Position numbers and translations under genes: made by a program
DNA from: Pseudogymnoascus destructans
Taxonomy: Eukaryota > Ascomycota > Leotiomycetes > Thelebolales > Thelebolaceae
Assembly (NCBI RefSeq): GCF_001641265.1
Contig: NW_020167523.1
Span: 558,001-622,000, forward strand
Reading direction: 5' to 3'
DNA length: 64,000 nt
Shown: positions 42,003-50,907 of the stretch, piece by piece
Layout of the letters: the number at the start of each line of letters is the position of its first letter
Position numbering within the stretch: the first letter of the stretch is position 1
The notes under the pieces: generated by a model
The model's input: the letters and a program-made list of their open reading frames with translations, nothing else
What the model was told of the DNA's origin: nothing
Database searches by the model: none

Positions 42003-43385
42003 GATAATGCAGAGCGGCAGTTTCTACAAACATGACCATAGCCACTCTCACTACGACTCCTTCATATCTGATCCTCACTTTGTTTCCCAGGTTTTCAGCA
42101 CGATGGCGACTGGATGATTCAATCACTCTTTCATCATGAAGCAGATCCGGCCATGTGATTTTCACATCCATGAGCTAGCAACTGCATGCCCATACTCAAA
42201 TATTGATGGGTTCACTGGCGTGTGGTGAATATATTACAGAGCCAACAGAGCGTAGGAGGTCGTCTTTACAGACCACAAAGATGATGTCTCTAAATATACC
42301 TTCAGAAACACAACTCCATGTCTGTTGTGCCAGATCCGCTTCAAACGTTTTGGCATACAGCCCATATTTTTGGAACCTAGTCCAAGTATGAAACTCATCA
42401 CGGAATGTGCCAGGTAGACCTCTCTGCGGAACTGAAACAGTTCTCGCCCACAATTTTGCAATGGGCATTATTATGGAGGCACTCAAAGCGATCTACTACT
42501 CCTGCGATATTCAGCCGCTGGAGAAGTTCACTCGAGCCACAACTTTGTACTGCAAGATACGCGGGAAATCCTTTACCAGAACAAATTCCAGCTTTTTTAT
42601 TCCAATTTTACGCCATTCCAAACGGTCATGATTTGACGATTTCACGATTTCCATTATTACGGAGCATGGAGGGGGGATTTAATACTTTTCAAATATTTTC
42701 ACTTGAAGGATTGATTTTTACCGAGGTTATGCGGGAAAGTCTTTCACTAAACAATATTCATTTTTTTTTTCATTTCAATTACACGGCACTCCAGACACAT
42801 ATGCTCTGGAAATGAGAGATCAGAAGTCACACTTTCAATCAAGACGACTGCAGTGGCTAAACCAGGTCATCCAACCCACGACGACAACGTCAATGGCCAG
42901 TTTCTCACTTCGTTCTCGACAGCATCAGTTTTCAAAATGGCATGGTTCTTCACGGTTGTCTTGCAGCGAGGAATTTTCCAACAACATTCCAGCTCTCCGA
43001 CTTTGCATCTTTGTATTTGGGAAGGGAACTACTCAACTTGCAGTGGACATGGTTCAGTATATCCAAATAGGGGATGGATACTTATGACAGACAATGGACT
43101 TGAGTTATGAAATATATTTACTCCCTAAAATATTCTTTCACCATGAAATCATATATGCATGCAATTACGGATTTTGAAAGAATTGCGTTTTAGTCCGACA
43201 GTGTTATGAATATCTCTAATCTAAAGTGTATGATAGTTGTTTCTATCTCTGCATACGCCAAAAACATCATCGGGGCCCACAATATAGCCACTCACTCGAA
43301 GTCCTGTAGCTTGCCTATGAATCAATTTCCCGCCACGCTCCCATCATGCAGGTCGCTCAATATCATCCGCCCCCGATGAATCCCT
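42003..43385. other. Intergenic region, unassigned
   Basis: About 1.4 kb with scattered short frames on both strands and homopolymer T and A runs. I recognise no domain, repeat or RNA. It may contain decayed coding sequence linked to the BTB-like relic. The last part is the 3' flank of the PTEN-like gene. Confidence 0.4.
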
Positions 43386-45146
43386 CTATTTCTTCTCAGC
43401 CACCTCCCTAATCTCCTCCCCCGGCCCACTACTCTTCACCCCATCCACATCCTCATCCACCCCCTCCTCCCCCCACGGCCCACTACTCTTCACCCCCTCC
43501 ACATCCTCATCCACCCCCTCCACATCCTCATCCACTCCCTCCTCCCCCTCCCCACTCCCCACACTACTCGCCTTACTCACATCCGCCGTCTCCGCCGTCT
43601 CGGTCCTCAACCCCAACTCCCTCCCCTTTCCCCGCACCCCCTTCCAATCCGCCGCCCTCATCTCAGGAACCTCACTCTCCACCCCCGGCTCAACCACCTC
43701 CCTCCCCCCACGATCCGCAAACCTCCACACCACCGCCACGCGATCCAGCGCCTTCGTCCCCTTCCTCAACGACCCCTTAATCCCATCCATCTTCTCCCAC
43801 TCAATCTCAAACACGCCGTCCTGGTCCGGCTTCCCGCCCTGCTCGGGACCATTGCCTTCGAAGAACGGGTTGAACCACACGTGCGCCACGGAGGTCACCA
43901 TCGTCATCCCGTAGCGCGCGCGGTGCCGCCGCTCGAAATCAATATTGATGTCGCAGCTCGGCAGGATCAGCGGCGAGGAGGGGCGGAAAATGACGGCCTG
44001 TCCGCCAGCTTCGGATTCGGGATCGGGTTCCTTGCCCGTCGCGGCGCGCTGGATAGCAGCTGATGCGGACTCTTTTTCGGATTTGGCAGCGAGTCCGATT
44101 TTCGGAGCCAGCGCAGCGGGCTTGTCGACGCTGGGACTGCTGTTGTTGTTGTTGTTGGAAGCCGGCTCGCTAGCGGTACTCGTTGGTTCGTTCTCGTTGC
44201 TGTATGTGCCGTTGAGGGCAATGGTGCGGCCTTTGGAGGGGGCGGCGGGGGCGGGATTCGCCATGTCGATGACCCAGTCTTTGAAGCCTGAGCCGCTGGG
44301 TGGGCCTCCCTCGACTACGAGTCTCTCTTCCTTACTGAAGATATGCGCTGACTCAATCTTCTTGCCTTCTTCGGTGTAGATCTCGATGCCGACTTTGACG
44401 CCCTCGCGTAGGCCCCAGGTGTGGACTTCAATGATCTCGACTAGGCGCTCGGTGTATTTCTTGCCGCCTGCCGTCCAGCGAGACACGTAGTCTACGTAGC
44501 GTAGTTGCGAGGGGATCGATACGCCCTGCCCGAAGCCGGAGCGCATGCGTCGCTCTGTGAAGCGTACGAGTGCCTCGGCCTTGCTCAATCCGCACTCGGA
44601 GATGAGGTAGGAGCAAACCATTGTGCCGCTGCGGCCTTTACCAGCCTTGCAGTGCACGACTACCACGCGGCCATTGCCCGACTTCTTGTCTAGCTTTTCC
44701 GCTGCCTTGGTATCATCTTTCTCCGCTTGTTCCGTGGCTTCCTTGCTCGCTCCTTCGGCTGCACTGTCCGTAGCTATATTCGCCTTGCTCTCCTTCTTAC
44801 CGCCCTCAGTGAGCCAGTTCCGCATACTCGCCATAACCAGCGGCACAATCGCAAACGGCGGGGGATGGTGATCGGGAAACGGATAATGGCGGACCTTTTC
44901 CCTCACCTCCTTATCCGGGTACCCCGTCCCCTCGGCCCTGAACTCCCAGATGCACCAGTCCTCGCCATGGCTCTTGTCGAGGAAGGCGACGAGCTTGTCG
45001 AGGGGGTTGCGGTATGCGAGTTGTGGGTATGTGCCTGAGGGGCCGGAGGTGGCTATTATGAATGGCGTCACATAGCATAAGTCGAGGTTGGAGTCGGCGT
45101 GTCGCGCGCGCGGGCCTGCGATGATTTGGCGCAGGAGGGAGGCCAT
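43386..45146 (-). CDS. TEP1: PTEN-like phosphoinositide phosphatase
   Basis: Single-exon gene of 586 residues starting MASLLRQIIAGPRARH. The phosphatase domain shows NLDLCYVTPFIIATSGPSGT, PLDKLVAFLDKSHGEDWCIW, a WPD-like loop YPFPDHHPPPF (about 87-97) and the P-loop HCKAGKGRSGT (about 162-173), with the two lysines typical of PTEN. SIPSQLRYVDYVSRW follows. The C-terminal half holds a C2-like region, broken by S/N/A-rich inserts, with FERRHRARYGMTMVTSVAHV and WFNPFFEG. Between WPD loop and P-loop there is a polar insert (KKESKANIATDSAAEGASKE onward) not present in human PTEN. The tail is an acidic repeat (GVDEDVEGVDEDVEGVKSSG and a second copy). The known role of the family is removal of the 3-phosphate from PI(3,4,5)P3. 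The actual substrate here is inferred. Confidence 0.9.
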   Translation of the reverse strand: MASLLRQIIAGPRARHADSNLDLCYVTPFIIATSGPSGTYPQLAYRNPLDKLVAFLDKSHGEDWCIWEFRAEGTGYPDKEVREKVRHYPFPDHHPPPFAIVPLVMASMRNWLTEGGKKESKANIATDSAAEGASKEATEQAEKDDTKAAEKLDKKSGNGRVVVVHCKAGKGRSGTMVCSYLISECGLSKAEALVRFTERRMRSGFGQGVSIPSQLRYVDYVSRWTAGGKKYTERLVEIIEVHTWGLREGVKVGIEIYTEEGKKIESAHIFSKEERLVVEGGPPSGSGFKDWVIDMANPAPAAPSKGRTIALNGTYSNENEPTSTASEPASNNNNNSSPSVDKPAALAPKIGLAAKSEKESASAAIQRAATGKEPDPESEAGGQAVIFRPSSPLILPSCDINIDFERRHRARYGMTMVTSVAHVWFNPFFEGNGPEQGGKPDQDGVFEIEWEKMDGIKGSLRKGTKALDRVAVVWRFADRGGREVVEPGVESEVPEMRAADWKGVRGKGRELGLRTETAETADVSKASSVGSGEGEEGVDEDVEGVDEDVEGVKSSGPWGEEGVDEDVDGVKSSGPGEEIREVAEKK

Positions 45147-45928
45147 TTTGTGGGGGGTGTCCGACGTGCGATTGCGGATCTAAATAGCGAATGGGTCGAT
45201 GTCTTATTGAACCATTATGGTCATATAGAAGCAATTCGTAGTTCTGTTTAGAGAGGCAGCTGGGTGTTGTATATATATATGTTTATAAGATGTTTATATC
45301 CAGGGCCAAGAAAGTTTGGCCAGGCTGGAAGTTGATCTTTTGACTGTCGTCATTGCTGGAGGATTCGGGCGATAAGGCTGAACGAGGCTGTGGCCCCTCT
45401 TGACGATTTAAGGGGGACACAGGCGTGGGTAATATAAAGGGAAATCCATGAAAATTATGAAAATTATGAAAATTATGAAAATTATGGTTGCAGCAGTCAG
45501 AAAGGCGTCTGGTGAAAGGAAGCTGTAGATATATCATTTCTTTATTTACCTTTATACTGTTTATGGGGGGTCAGGATGATTTTTAGACACAGATTGCCAA
45601 CTCCGGCACTTGTTGGGAAGATTACGCTGTGGGATCTACGTAAGACGATTCTATTTTTATTAGGAGAAGCGACAAATCGAGACACAGCCACCATTACCAA
45701 GCCCGCATCCAAAACATTGAAACTTCAAATACCTCCCCTTGTCTCCCTCCTCTTCATCATCACTCCTCTTCATCATCACTCCTCTCCATCTCTGTACTCC
45801 TCATCACTACGACAACTTCTGACTGACGTCGTAACAAAACACACATCTCTCTCAGCATCACCACCAGCATCACCACCAGCATCACCACCACAACCACCAC
45901 CACAACCATCAACCCTCCCCTCTCCAAA
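45147..45928. promoter_or_regulatory. Divergent promoter region of PTEN-like and CYSTM genes
   Basis: A 782-bp head-to-head spacer. It contains four copies of a 10-bp unit (GAAAATTATG) at 45447-45486 and a TATATATATATG stretch near 45271. Just before the CYSTM start there are CATCATCACTCCTCTT and CACCAGCATCACCACC repeats in what is probably the 5' UTR. No coding gene is seen in the spacer. Confidence 0.5.
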
Positions 45929-46300
45929 ATGACAGACAAACCCTCCGGCGCACCACCCCCTTACGGCGGCTCGCCCTATCCTCCCCAACCCGCCCACCTC
46001 AACCCCGGCCCCGACGGCGGCGGCGGCTACTACGGCTCTCCCTCACCACAACCCCAATACGCCTCCCCCCAACCCCAATACGGCGCCCCGGCCCAGGGCT
46101 ACTACCAGAGCGGCCCGCCCCCGCAGATGGGATACCAGCACCAGGGTCCACCAATGGGCTACCAACAGGGGCCGCCGATGGGATACCAGCAGAATCCGCA
46201 GCAAGATGATCGCGGAAACTCGAGTGGTGCGGCTGGTGGCTGCTTAGGTGCTCTGTGCGCTGCGATGGCTTGCTGTTGCTGCTTGGATATTCTGTTCTAA
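45929..46300 (+). CDS. CYSTM-family tail-anchored small protein
   Basis: Single-exon gene of 123 residues. About 95 residues are a Pro/Gly/Tyr/Gln-rich disordered region with repeats such as PQPQYASPQPQYGAP and MGYQQGPPMGYQQ. It ends with GGCLGALCAAMACCCCLDIL, a cysteine-rich transmembrane module (CYSTM) of the type in yeast YDL012C and YBR016W and plant stress proteins. Known members are membrane-associated through this tail and linked to stress tolerance and metal resistance. The start codon follows a CA-rich leader (CTCCAAAATG). A 7-bp minisatellite begins about 95 bp after the stop. Confidence 0.85.
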   Translation: MTDKPSGAPPPYGGSPYPPQPAHLNPGPDGGGGYYGSPSPQPQYASPQPQYGAPAQGYYQSGPPPQMGYQHQGPPMGYQQGPPMGYQQNPQQDDRGNSSGAAGGCLGALCAAMACCCCLDILF

Positions 46301-46395
46301 GACGATGTTTGATGGGGTGGGGTTTACCTGATAAAGACGGCGTTTACGGATATTGCGGAATTTCGATGGATTAGAAGCCGGGCTCAAGACGGGGG

Positions 46396-46682
46396 GATGG
46401 ACGATGGACGATGGACGATGGACGATGGACGATGGACGATGGACGATGGACGATGGACGATGGACGATGGACGATGGACGATGGACGATGGACGATGGAC
46501 GATGGACGATGGACGATGGACGATGGACGATGGACGATGGACGATGGACGATGGACGATGGACGATGGACGATGGACGATGGACGATGGACGATGGACGA
46601 TGGACGATGGACGATGGACGATGGACGATGGACGATGGACGATGGACGATGGACGATGGACGATGGACGATGGACGATGGAG
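46396..46682. repeat. 7-bp minisatellite (GATGGAC), 41 copies
   Basis: An uninterrupted perfect array of GATGGAC over 287 bp. Since 7 is not a multiple of three, every plus-strand frame cycles through the same seven residues (MDDGRWT). No stop exists in any of the frames, which explains the three long spurious frames here. It sits between the CYSTM gene and the thiolase gene. The perfection of the array points to recent expansion. Confidence 0.97.
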
Positions 46683-46892
46683 AATCTGTACAGTTAAACT
46701 GCGCGTCTTGCTCTTTGATTGTTATTATTAAGGCATTGTATAGACCCATGAGAGAGATTTGAGACTTGTTGGTGAATTCCTAATTAGGCAAGTGTTCTGC
46801 CGTAGAGCGTTCTTCTGCAGAGGTTCTCCTACTATTCACATTCGTCACTGTTTACACTCAAAGTCTGTATATACTCGACACTGCATGCACAA

Positions 46893-46990
46893 GACACTGA
46901 ACACTCGACACTGAACACTCGACACTGAACACTCGACACTGAACACTCGACACTGAACACTCGACACTGAACACTCGACACTGAACACTC
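46893..46990. repeat. 14-bp minisatellite (GACACTGAACACTC), seven copies
   Basis: Seven perfect head-to-tail units lie 210 bp after the GATGGAC array and about 100 bp before the end of the thiolase gene. There are no spacers, so it is a simple tandem repeat and not a CRISPR-like array. Confidence 0.95.
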
Positions 46991-47086
46991 GACGCCTTCT
47001 CAACAAAGACAACACCTCCCAAACCCTCTGTACAAAACGATATCTTTTAATTCCGCTATATGCCTAAATATTTCAACACAACCCCT

Positions 47087-48457
47087 CTACACCTTATCAA
47101 TCCTCTGCACCACAATCGCCGTCGCCGCACCACCTCCATTACAGATAGCCGCAACCCCATACTCCCCCACCTTCAACTGATGCAACAACGTAACAATAAT
47201 CCTACTCCCCGAGCTCCCCAACGCATGCCCCAACGAAATCGCCCCCCCCAGCTCATTCACCCTCTTCTCCTCCAACCCCAACAGCTTCTCATTCGCCTTA
47301 ATCACCGCCGCGAACGCCTCATTAAACTCCCACACCGCCACCTGATCCATCGTGATCCCCGCCCGCTCCAGCGCAATCGGCACCGCTTTCGCCGGCGCAA
47401 CCGGGAAATCAACAGGATCGATCGCCGCATCCGCCGTGCCGCAGATGCGCGCCAGCACGCGCGATCCGACGCCGTACTCGCGCGCGATCGCCGCGTTGCC
47501 GAGGACGAGGGCCGAGGCGCCGTCGTTGAAGGTCGAGGAGTTGGCGGCGGTTACGGTGCCGGTGCCGTCGCGGACGAAGGCGGGCTTGAGGGTCGCTATC
47601 TTCTCGGGCTTGATGTCGAGGTACCCCTCGTCGGTGTCGATGATGATGTCGCCCTTGCGGCCGGTGACGGTGACGGGAGCGATCTCCTCCTTGAAGGCGG
47701 AGGCCTTCCAGGCGTCCTGTGCGCGCTGGTAGGATTGCACGGCATACTCGTCCTGTTGCTCGCGGGTGATGTTGTATTTCTTCGCGGTGGTCTCGGCGCA
47801 GACGCCCATGTGGAATTGGTTGTAGACGTCCCAGAGGCCATCTTCGATCAGGCCATCTTTGATATGCTGGTTGCCGAAGGCGGGCTGCGAGCTGGCGCGG
47901 GGGAGGTAAGAGGGCACGCGCGACATGTTCTCCATGCCGCCTGCGATCTGGGCCTCGGCGAGACCGAGCTGGATGTTCTGGGCGGCGAAGACGACGGCTT
48001 TCATGCCGGAGGCGCAGACTTTGTTGATTGTGACGGCTTCGACGGAGGTGGGGAGGCCGGCGAAGATGGCGGCTTGACGGGCGGGGGCTTGGCCGACGCC
48101 GGCTTGGAGGACGTTGCCCATGTAGACGTCGGTGATTTTTGAGACGGGGACTTTGGACTTCTCGAGGGCGGATTTGATTGCTACAGCTCCGAGCTTAGGT
48201 GCTGGGACTGTGAGGAAGGAGCCATTGAACTGCTGATGTTAGCATGTGAGAGCCAAGGGAAAGGTGATAACGTCGATGAGAGCTTAAAGAAGGAAATGAT
48301 ATATGCTTACCTTTGCGGTTGGTGTCCTCGAAGCACTGATAATGTATGCATCTTGGATCTCTTGCCTCGCGGCTCCGCTGGTGCTGAAGTGCCTCGACAC
48401 CTGAGCAACGCGCTGGCCGGAAGCCTGTAGAGAAGACATGGCCATGCGTAGTGACAT
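47087..48457 (-). CDS. ERG10: Acetyl-CoA C-acetyltransferase (mitochondrial acetoacetyl-CoA thiolase)
   Basis: Two exons on the minus strand: 48457-48311 and 48229-47087, with an 81-nt intron carrying CTAACATCAGCAG at its end. The protein has 429 residues. The first 30 (MSLRMAMSSLQASGQRVAQV and on to RHFSTSGAARQ) are Arg/Ser-rich without acids, a convincing mitochondrial presequence. Thiolase motifs: ISASRTPTAKFNG, NKVCASGMKA (acyl-accepting Cys, about 121), GGMENMSRVPSY, NEAFAAV, GHALGSSGSR (His, about 384) and CNGGGAA (Cys, about 412). It condenses two acetyl-CoA, or cleaves acetoacetyl-CoA in ketone-body and isoleucine catabolism. The GHALG form of the His motif is usual in mitochondrial thiolases. 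Alternative Met codons at positions 5 and 7 could give slightly shorter forms. Confidence 0.93.
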
Positions 48458-48827
48458 GACGAGAGCTATGAGACGTAATCTTCCGGGGAATATATATACT
48501 AAGGGATGAGGGGTAAGAGAAAGAGAGGTAGAGATTCAATTGTCCCGGCTGGCAGGAGTGAATTGAATCTGATCTGCAACTTCTCCAATTCGGATTACGT
48601 CGGGCCAACGTCGCTCGGTAATTGGGTCCAGAAGTATCGGTACAAATAATATGTGCCGTACAGTGTAAAAAGAAAGACTTTATAAGTATAGGTACAATAC
48701 ACTAAAGTCGAGGAGCGGGGCGGAGCGGGGCGGAATAAGCTCCCCCCCAAATCCCTAATCGCTAATCACCACGTGAACCAGGGTTAGAAAATCAATTATA
48801 ATCATGATTATTTACGTAACGTAGTTC
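48458..48827. other. Thiolase upstream region
   Basis: Presumptive promoter of the minus-strand thiolase gene. It includes a short GGAGCGGGGCGGAGCGGGGC repeat near 48710. Transposon sequence begins around 48828. Confidence 0.5.
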
Positions 48828-48915
48828 ACAAGCGACCCGTCATCCCAAGCGACCCGTCATATTTTTCTTAGTATCGTACATTTGACTTTATAACTAAATA
48901 ACTTTTTTTTTAAAC

Positions 48916-49803
48916 ATGACACATTCGTACGAAGAAAGAAATATGATTCTTGCACTTCAAGTGCTTCAACGAATCCACAATTACAACTTAGTCGCGTTGC
49001 TCGAATCTACAGAGTTCCTCGTACGACATTGAACGATCGAAGAGCCGGAATTGTCGCAAAGTATAATACTTTACCAAAGTCTCGAAAATTGACAATATTA
49101 GAAGAAGAAGTTGTCGTACAACATATTCTTGAGTTAGATTCACGAGCATTTCCTCCTCGACGCAGTGCTGTTGAAGATATGGCAAATCGATTGCTCGCTG
49201 AACGTAACGGCGGACGCGTCAGAAAGAACTGGACCTTGAACTTCGTACGACGACAACCACAACTCTGTACGCGTTTCAATCGAAAGATCAACTATCAGCA
49301 AGTTCAATGCGAAGATCCTAACACATATAACGCGTGGTTTCGACTCGTACGAAACATGATTGACAAATATGGGATTCATGAGGAGGACATATACAACTTT
49401 GACGAAAAATATCATCTGAGATGGTTGTAACAAATGCTGAATGAAAGAGCAGACCTCGTACGACACAGCAAGGCAACAGGGAATGGATTACAGTGATTCA
49501 AGGCATCGGATATGCGCTGCCGCCATTTATTATTGTTGCAGGGAAAAACCACCTTTCGTCTTGGTATGAAAACACTTCTTTGCCGCTAGATTGGGTCATT
49601 GCTGTTACGTCAAATGGCTGGACAATAAATGAGCGAGGGCTAGATTGGATTAAACATTTCGATCAACATACAAGGAGTCATACAAAAGGCGTATATCGAC
49701 TTTTGATTCTTGATGGGCACGAAAGCCATCATTCAGCTGATTTTATTGTTTATTGCAAGGATCAAAACATTATTATTCTTTGCATGCCACCACATTTGTC
49801 ATG
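48916..49803 (+). pseudogene. Pogo/Fot1 transposase, N-terminal and catalytic part, frameshifted
   Basis: Begins MTHSYEERNMILALQVLQRI. A single-base shift near 48980 leads into the CENP-B-like helix-turn-helix region (ARIYRVPRTTLNDRRAGI, then LTILEEEVVVQHILELDSRA). The DDE_1 domain follows: EEDIYNFDE (first Asp), then a shift near 49412 and a stop near 49438, then WITVIQGIGYALPPFIIVAG and LLILDGHESHHSADFI (second Asp), ending PPHLS at 49803. At least two frameshifts and one stop make it non-functional. The expected next section (the HLLQPLD-type block and about 100 residues) is absent. The sequence picks up again only at the helical C-terminal part near 50329. Confidence 0.85.
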
Positions 49804-49821
49804 ACACTCCTTCGATATTTG

Positions 49822-50328
49822 TGTCACAACCCTTCGATTCGCTTTAGTCTCTAGTACTTATTTCACTATGTCATTCACTTCACCTGCTTCGCTCACTTCG
49901 CTTCACTTGCTGACCTAGATCAGCCCAAATGTTGACTACTGGCTTAGGCTCTCTTGTTTGCTGCACTAGGGCTCGCTTAGCTAGGGTTCGGTTAATTAGT
50001 GCCTTCGCTTATTTGGCACTAGGGATTTTTACTGTTATATAAGCACTTATTGCTCATGTCTCTTATTGATCTTTAGCTAGCAAATTATATACTACTTGGC
50101 CTTCTTGCAATTCCTCCTGCTTCGACTTACTTTGCATTCCCTTACTTCGAGTCTCACCACTTGGCCAACCTGTTAGTCTCACCACTTGACCCCTGTGGTA
50201 TAAAGTATATGCTTTGGAGCCTGAACTACTATACCTTGTCCTACTGCTTCGAGTATCGAAGTCTTCACATTATACTTCGGATACTTCTGCAGACTTGAAG
50301 GTCAGCCTCGGTTCGAACTGTCCTTACA
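49822..50328 (+). repeat. Probable solo LTR of a further family (beta)
   Basis: 507 bp with TGTCACAACCCTTCG at the start and GAACTGTCCTTACA at the end, plus a TATATAAGC promoter-like site near 50037. It interrupts the pogo transposase. No target duplication is evident (ATTTG on the left, AAAAG on the right), and pogo sequence is missing around it. The insertion was therefore followed or accompanied by a deletion. Being a single copy in the window, the assignment rests on its ends and context. Confidence 0.5.
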
Positions 50329-50387
50329 AAAAGGTGCAGCAAGTGCAATACACGAATTGATGTTATTACAAGAAGAAAACACTGCAC

Positions 50388-50861
50388 TGTTACGACGGAA
50401 CAAGAAGGCTGGCCAACTACAGGACAGGAAGGAGGGAGGTCGCATGAGACCGGCCCTGGTACTGGAGGGGCAGCGGGGAATAGTAGTTCCGAAAGTATCA
50501 CGTGACGGACTCGCAGGATGATGAGAAGAGTCCTAAGAGTCCAGGACTCCGAGGACTCGAGTGAGTTCCCAGGAGTCCACTAGGCACGTGATGGACTCGC
50601 AGGATGATGAGAAGAGTCCTAAGAGTCCAGGACTCCAAGGACTCGAGTGAGTTCCCAAGAGTCCACTAGGCACGACGCCACTATATAAGTAGATAGTATT
50701 TCCTTAGATAGGAGCTTCGTGCTCAACTCAATACAGTATTTGTTATATACTAGTAACGTGTTACTTGAAGCCTTTGTGTCTGATCCCCTGCCTCCTCTGA
50801 TAAGTAAACCTTTACGCAAGAGAACCTCTGTGTCTTCTATCGTTTAGAAGTCAGCGTTACA
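50388..50861 (+). repeat. 5' LTR of element II, with an internal 86-bp tandem duplication
   Basis: Begins TGTTACGACGGAACAAG and ends CAGCGTTACA. Units 50500-50585 and 50586-50671 are an 86-bp direct duplication with three differences. Each unit is rich in GAGTCC/GGACTC palindromic motifs upstream of a TATATAAG box (50684). This arrangement is typical of duplicated enhancers in LTR promoters. Confidence 0.93.
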
Positions 50862-50907
50862 CTTTGAGCACCACTTCTACGAGGTACCGGCTTACACACA
50901 AAGCAAC

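Noticed and set aside
42196..42486. 96-codon minus-strand frame with a hydrophobic run (DIIFVVCKDD)
   Set aside because: Considered as part of the BTB relic, but the orientation is opposite and no BTB core residues align.
46353..46762. Four overlapping frames of 106-121 codons (MDDGRWT repeats and complement)
   Set aside because: Created by the stop-free GATGGAC array and not by a gene.
46893..46990. CRISPR-like array
   Set aside because: Units are contiguous with no spacers, no cas genes are present, and the genome is eukaryotic.
47060..48142. 360-codon plus-strand frame opposite the thiolase gene
   Set aside because: It is an antisense shadow of a GC-rich conserved gene. It shows no motif, while the minus strand encodes a complete thiolase.
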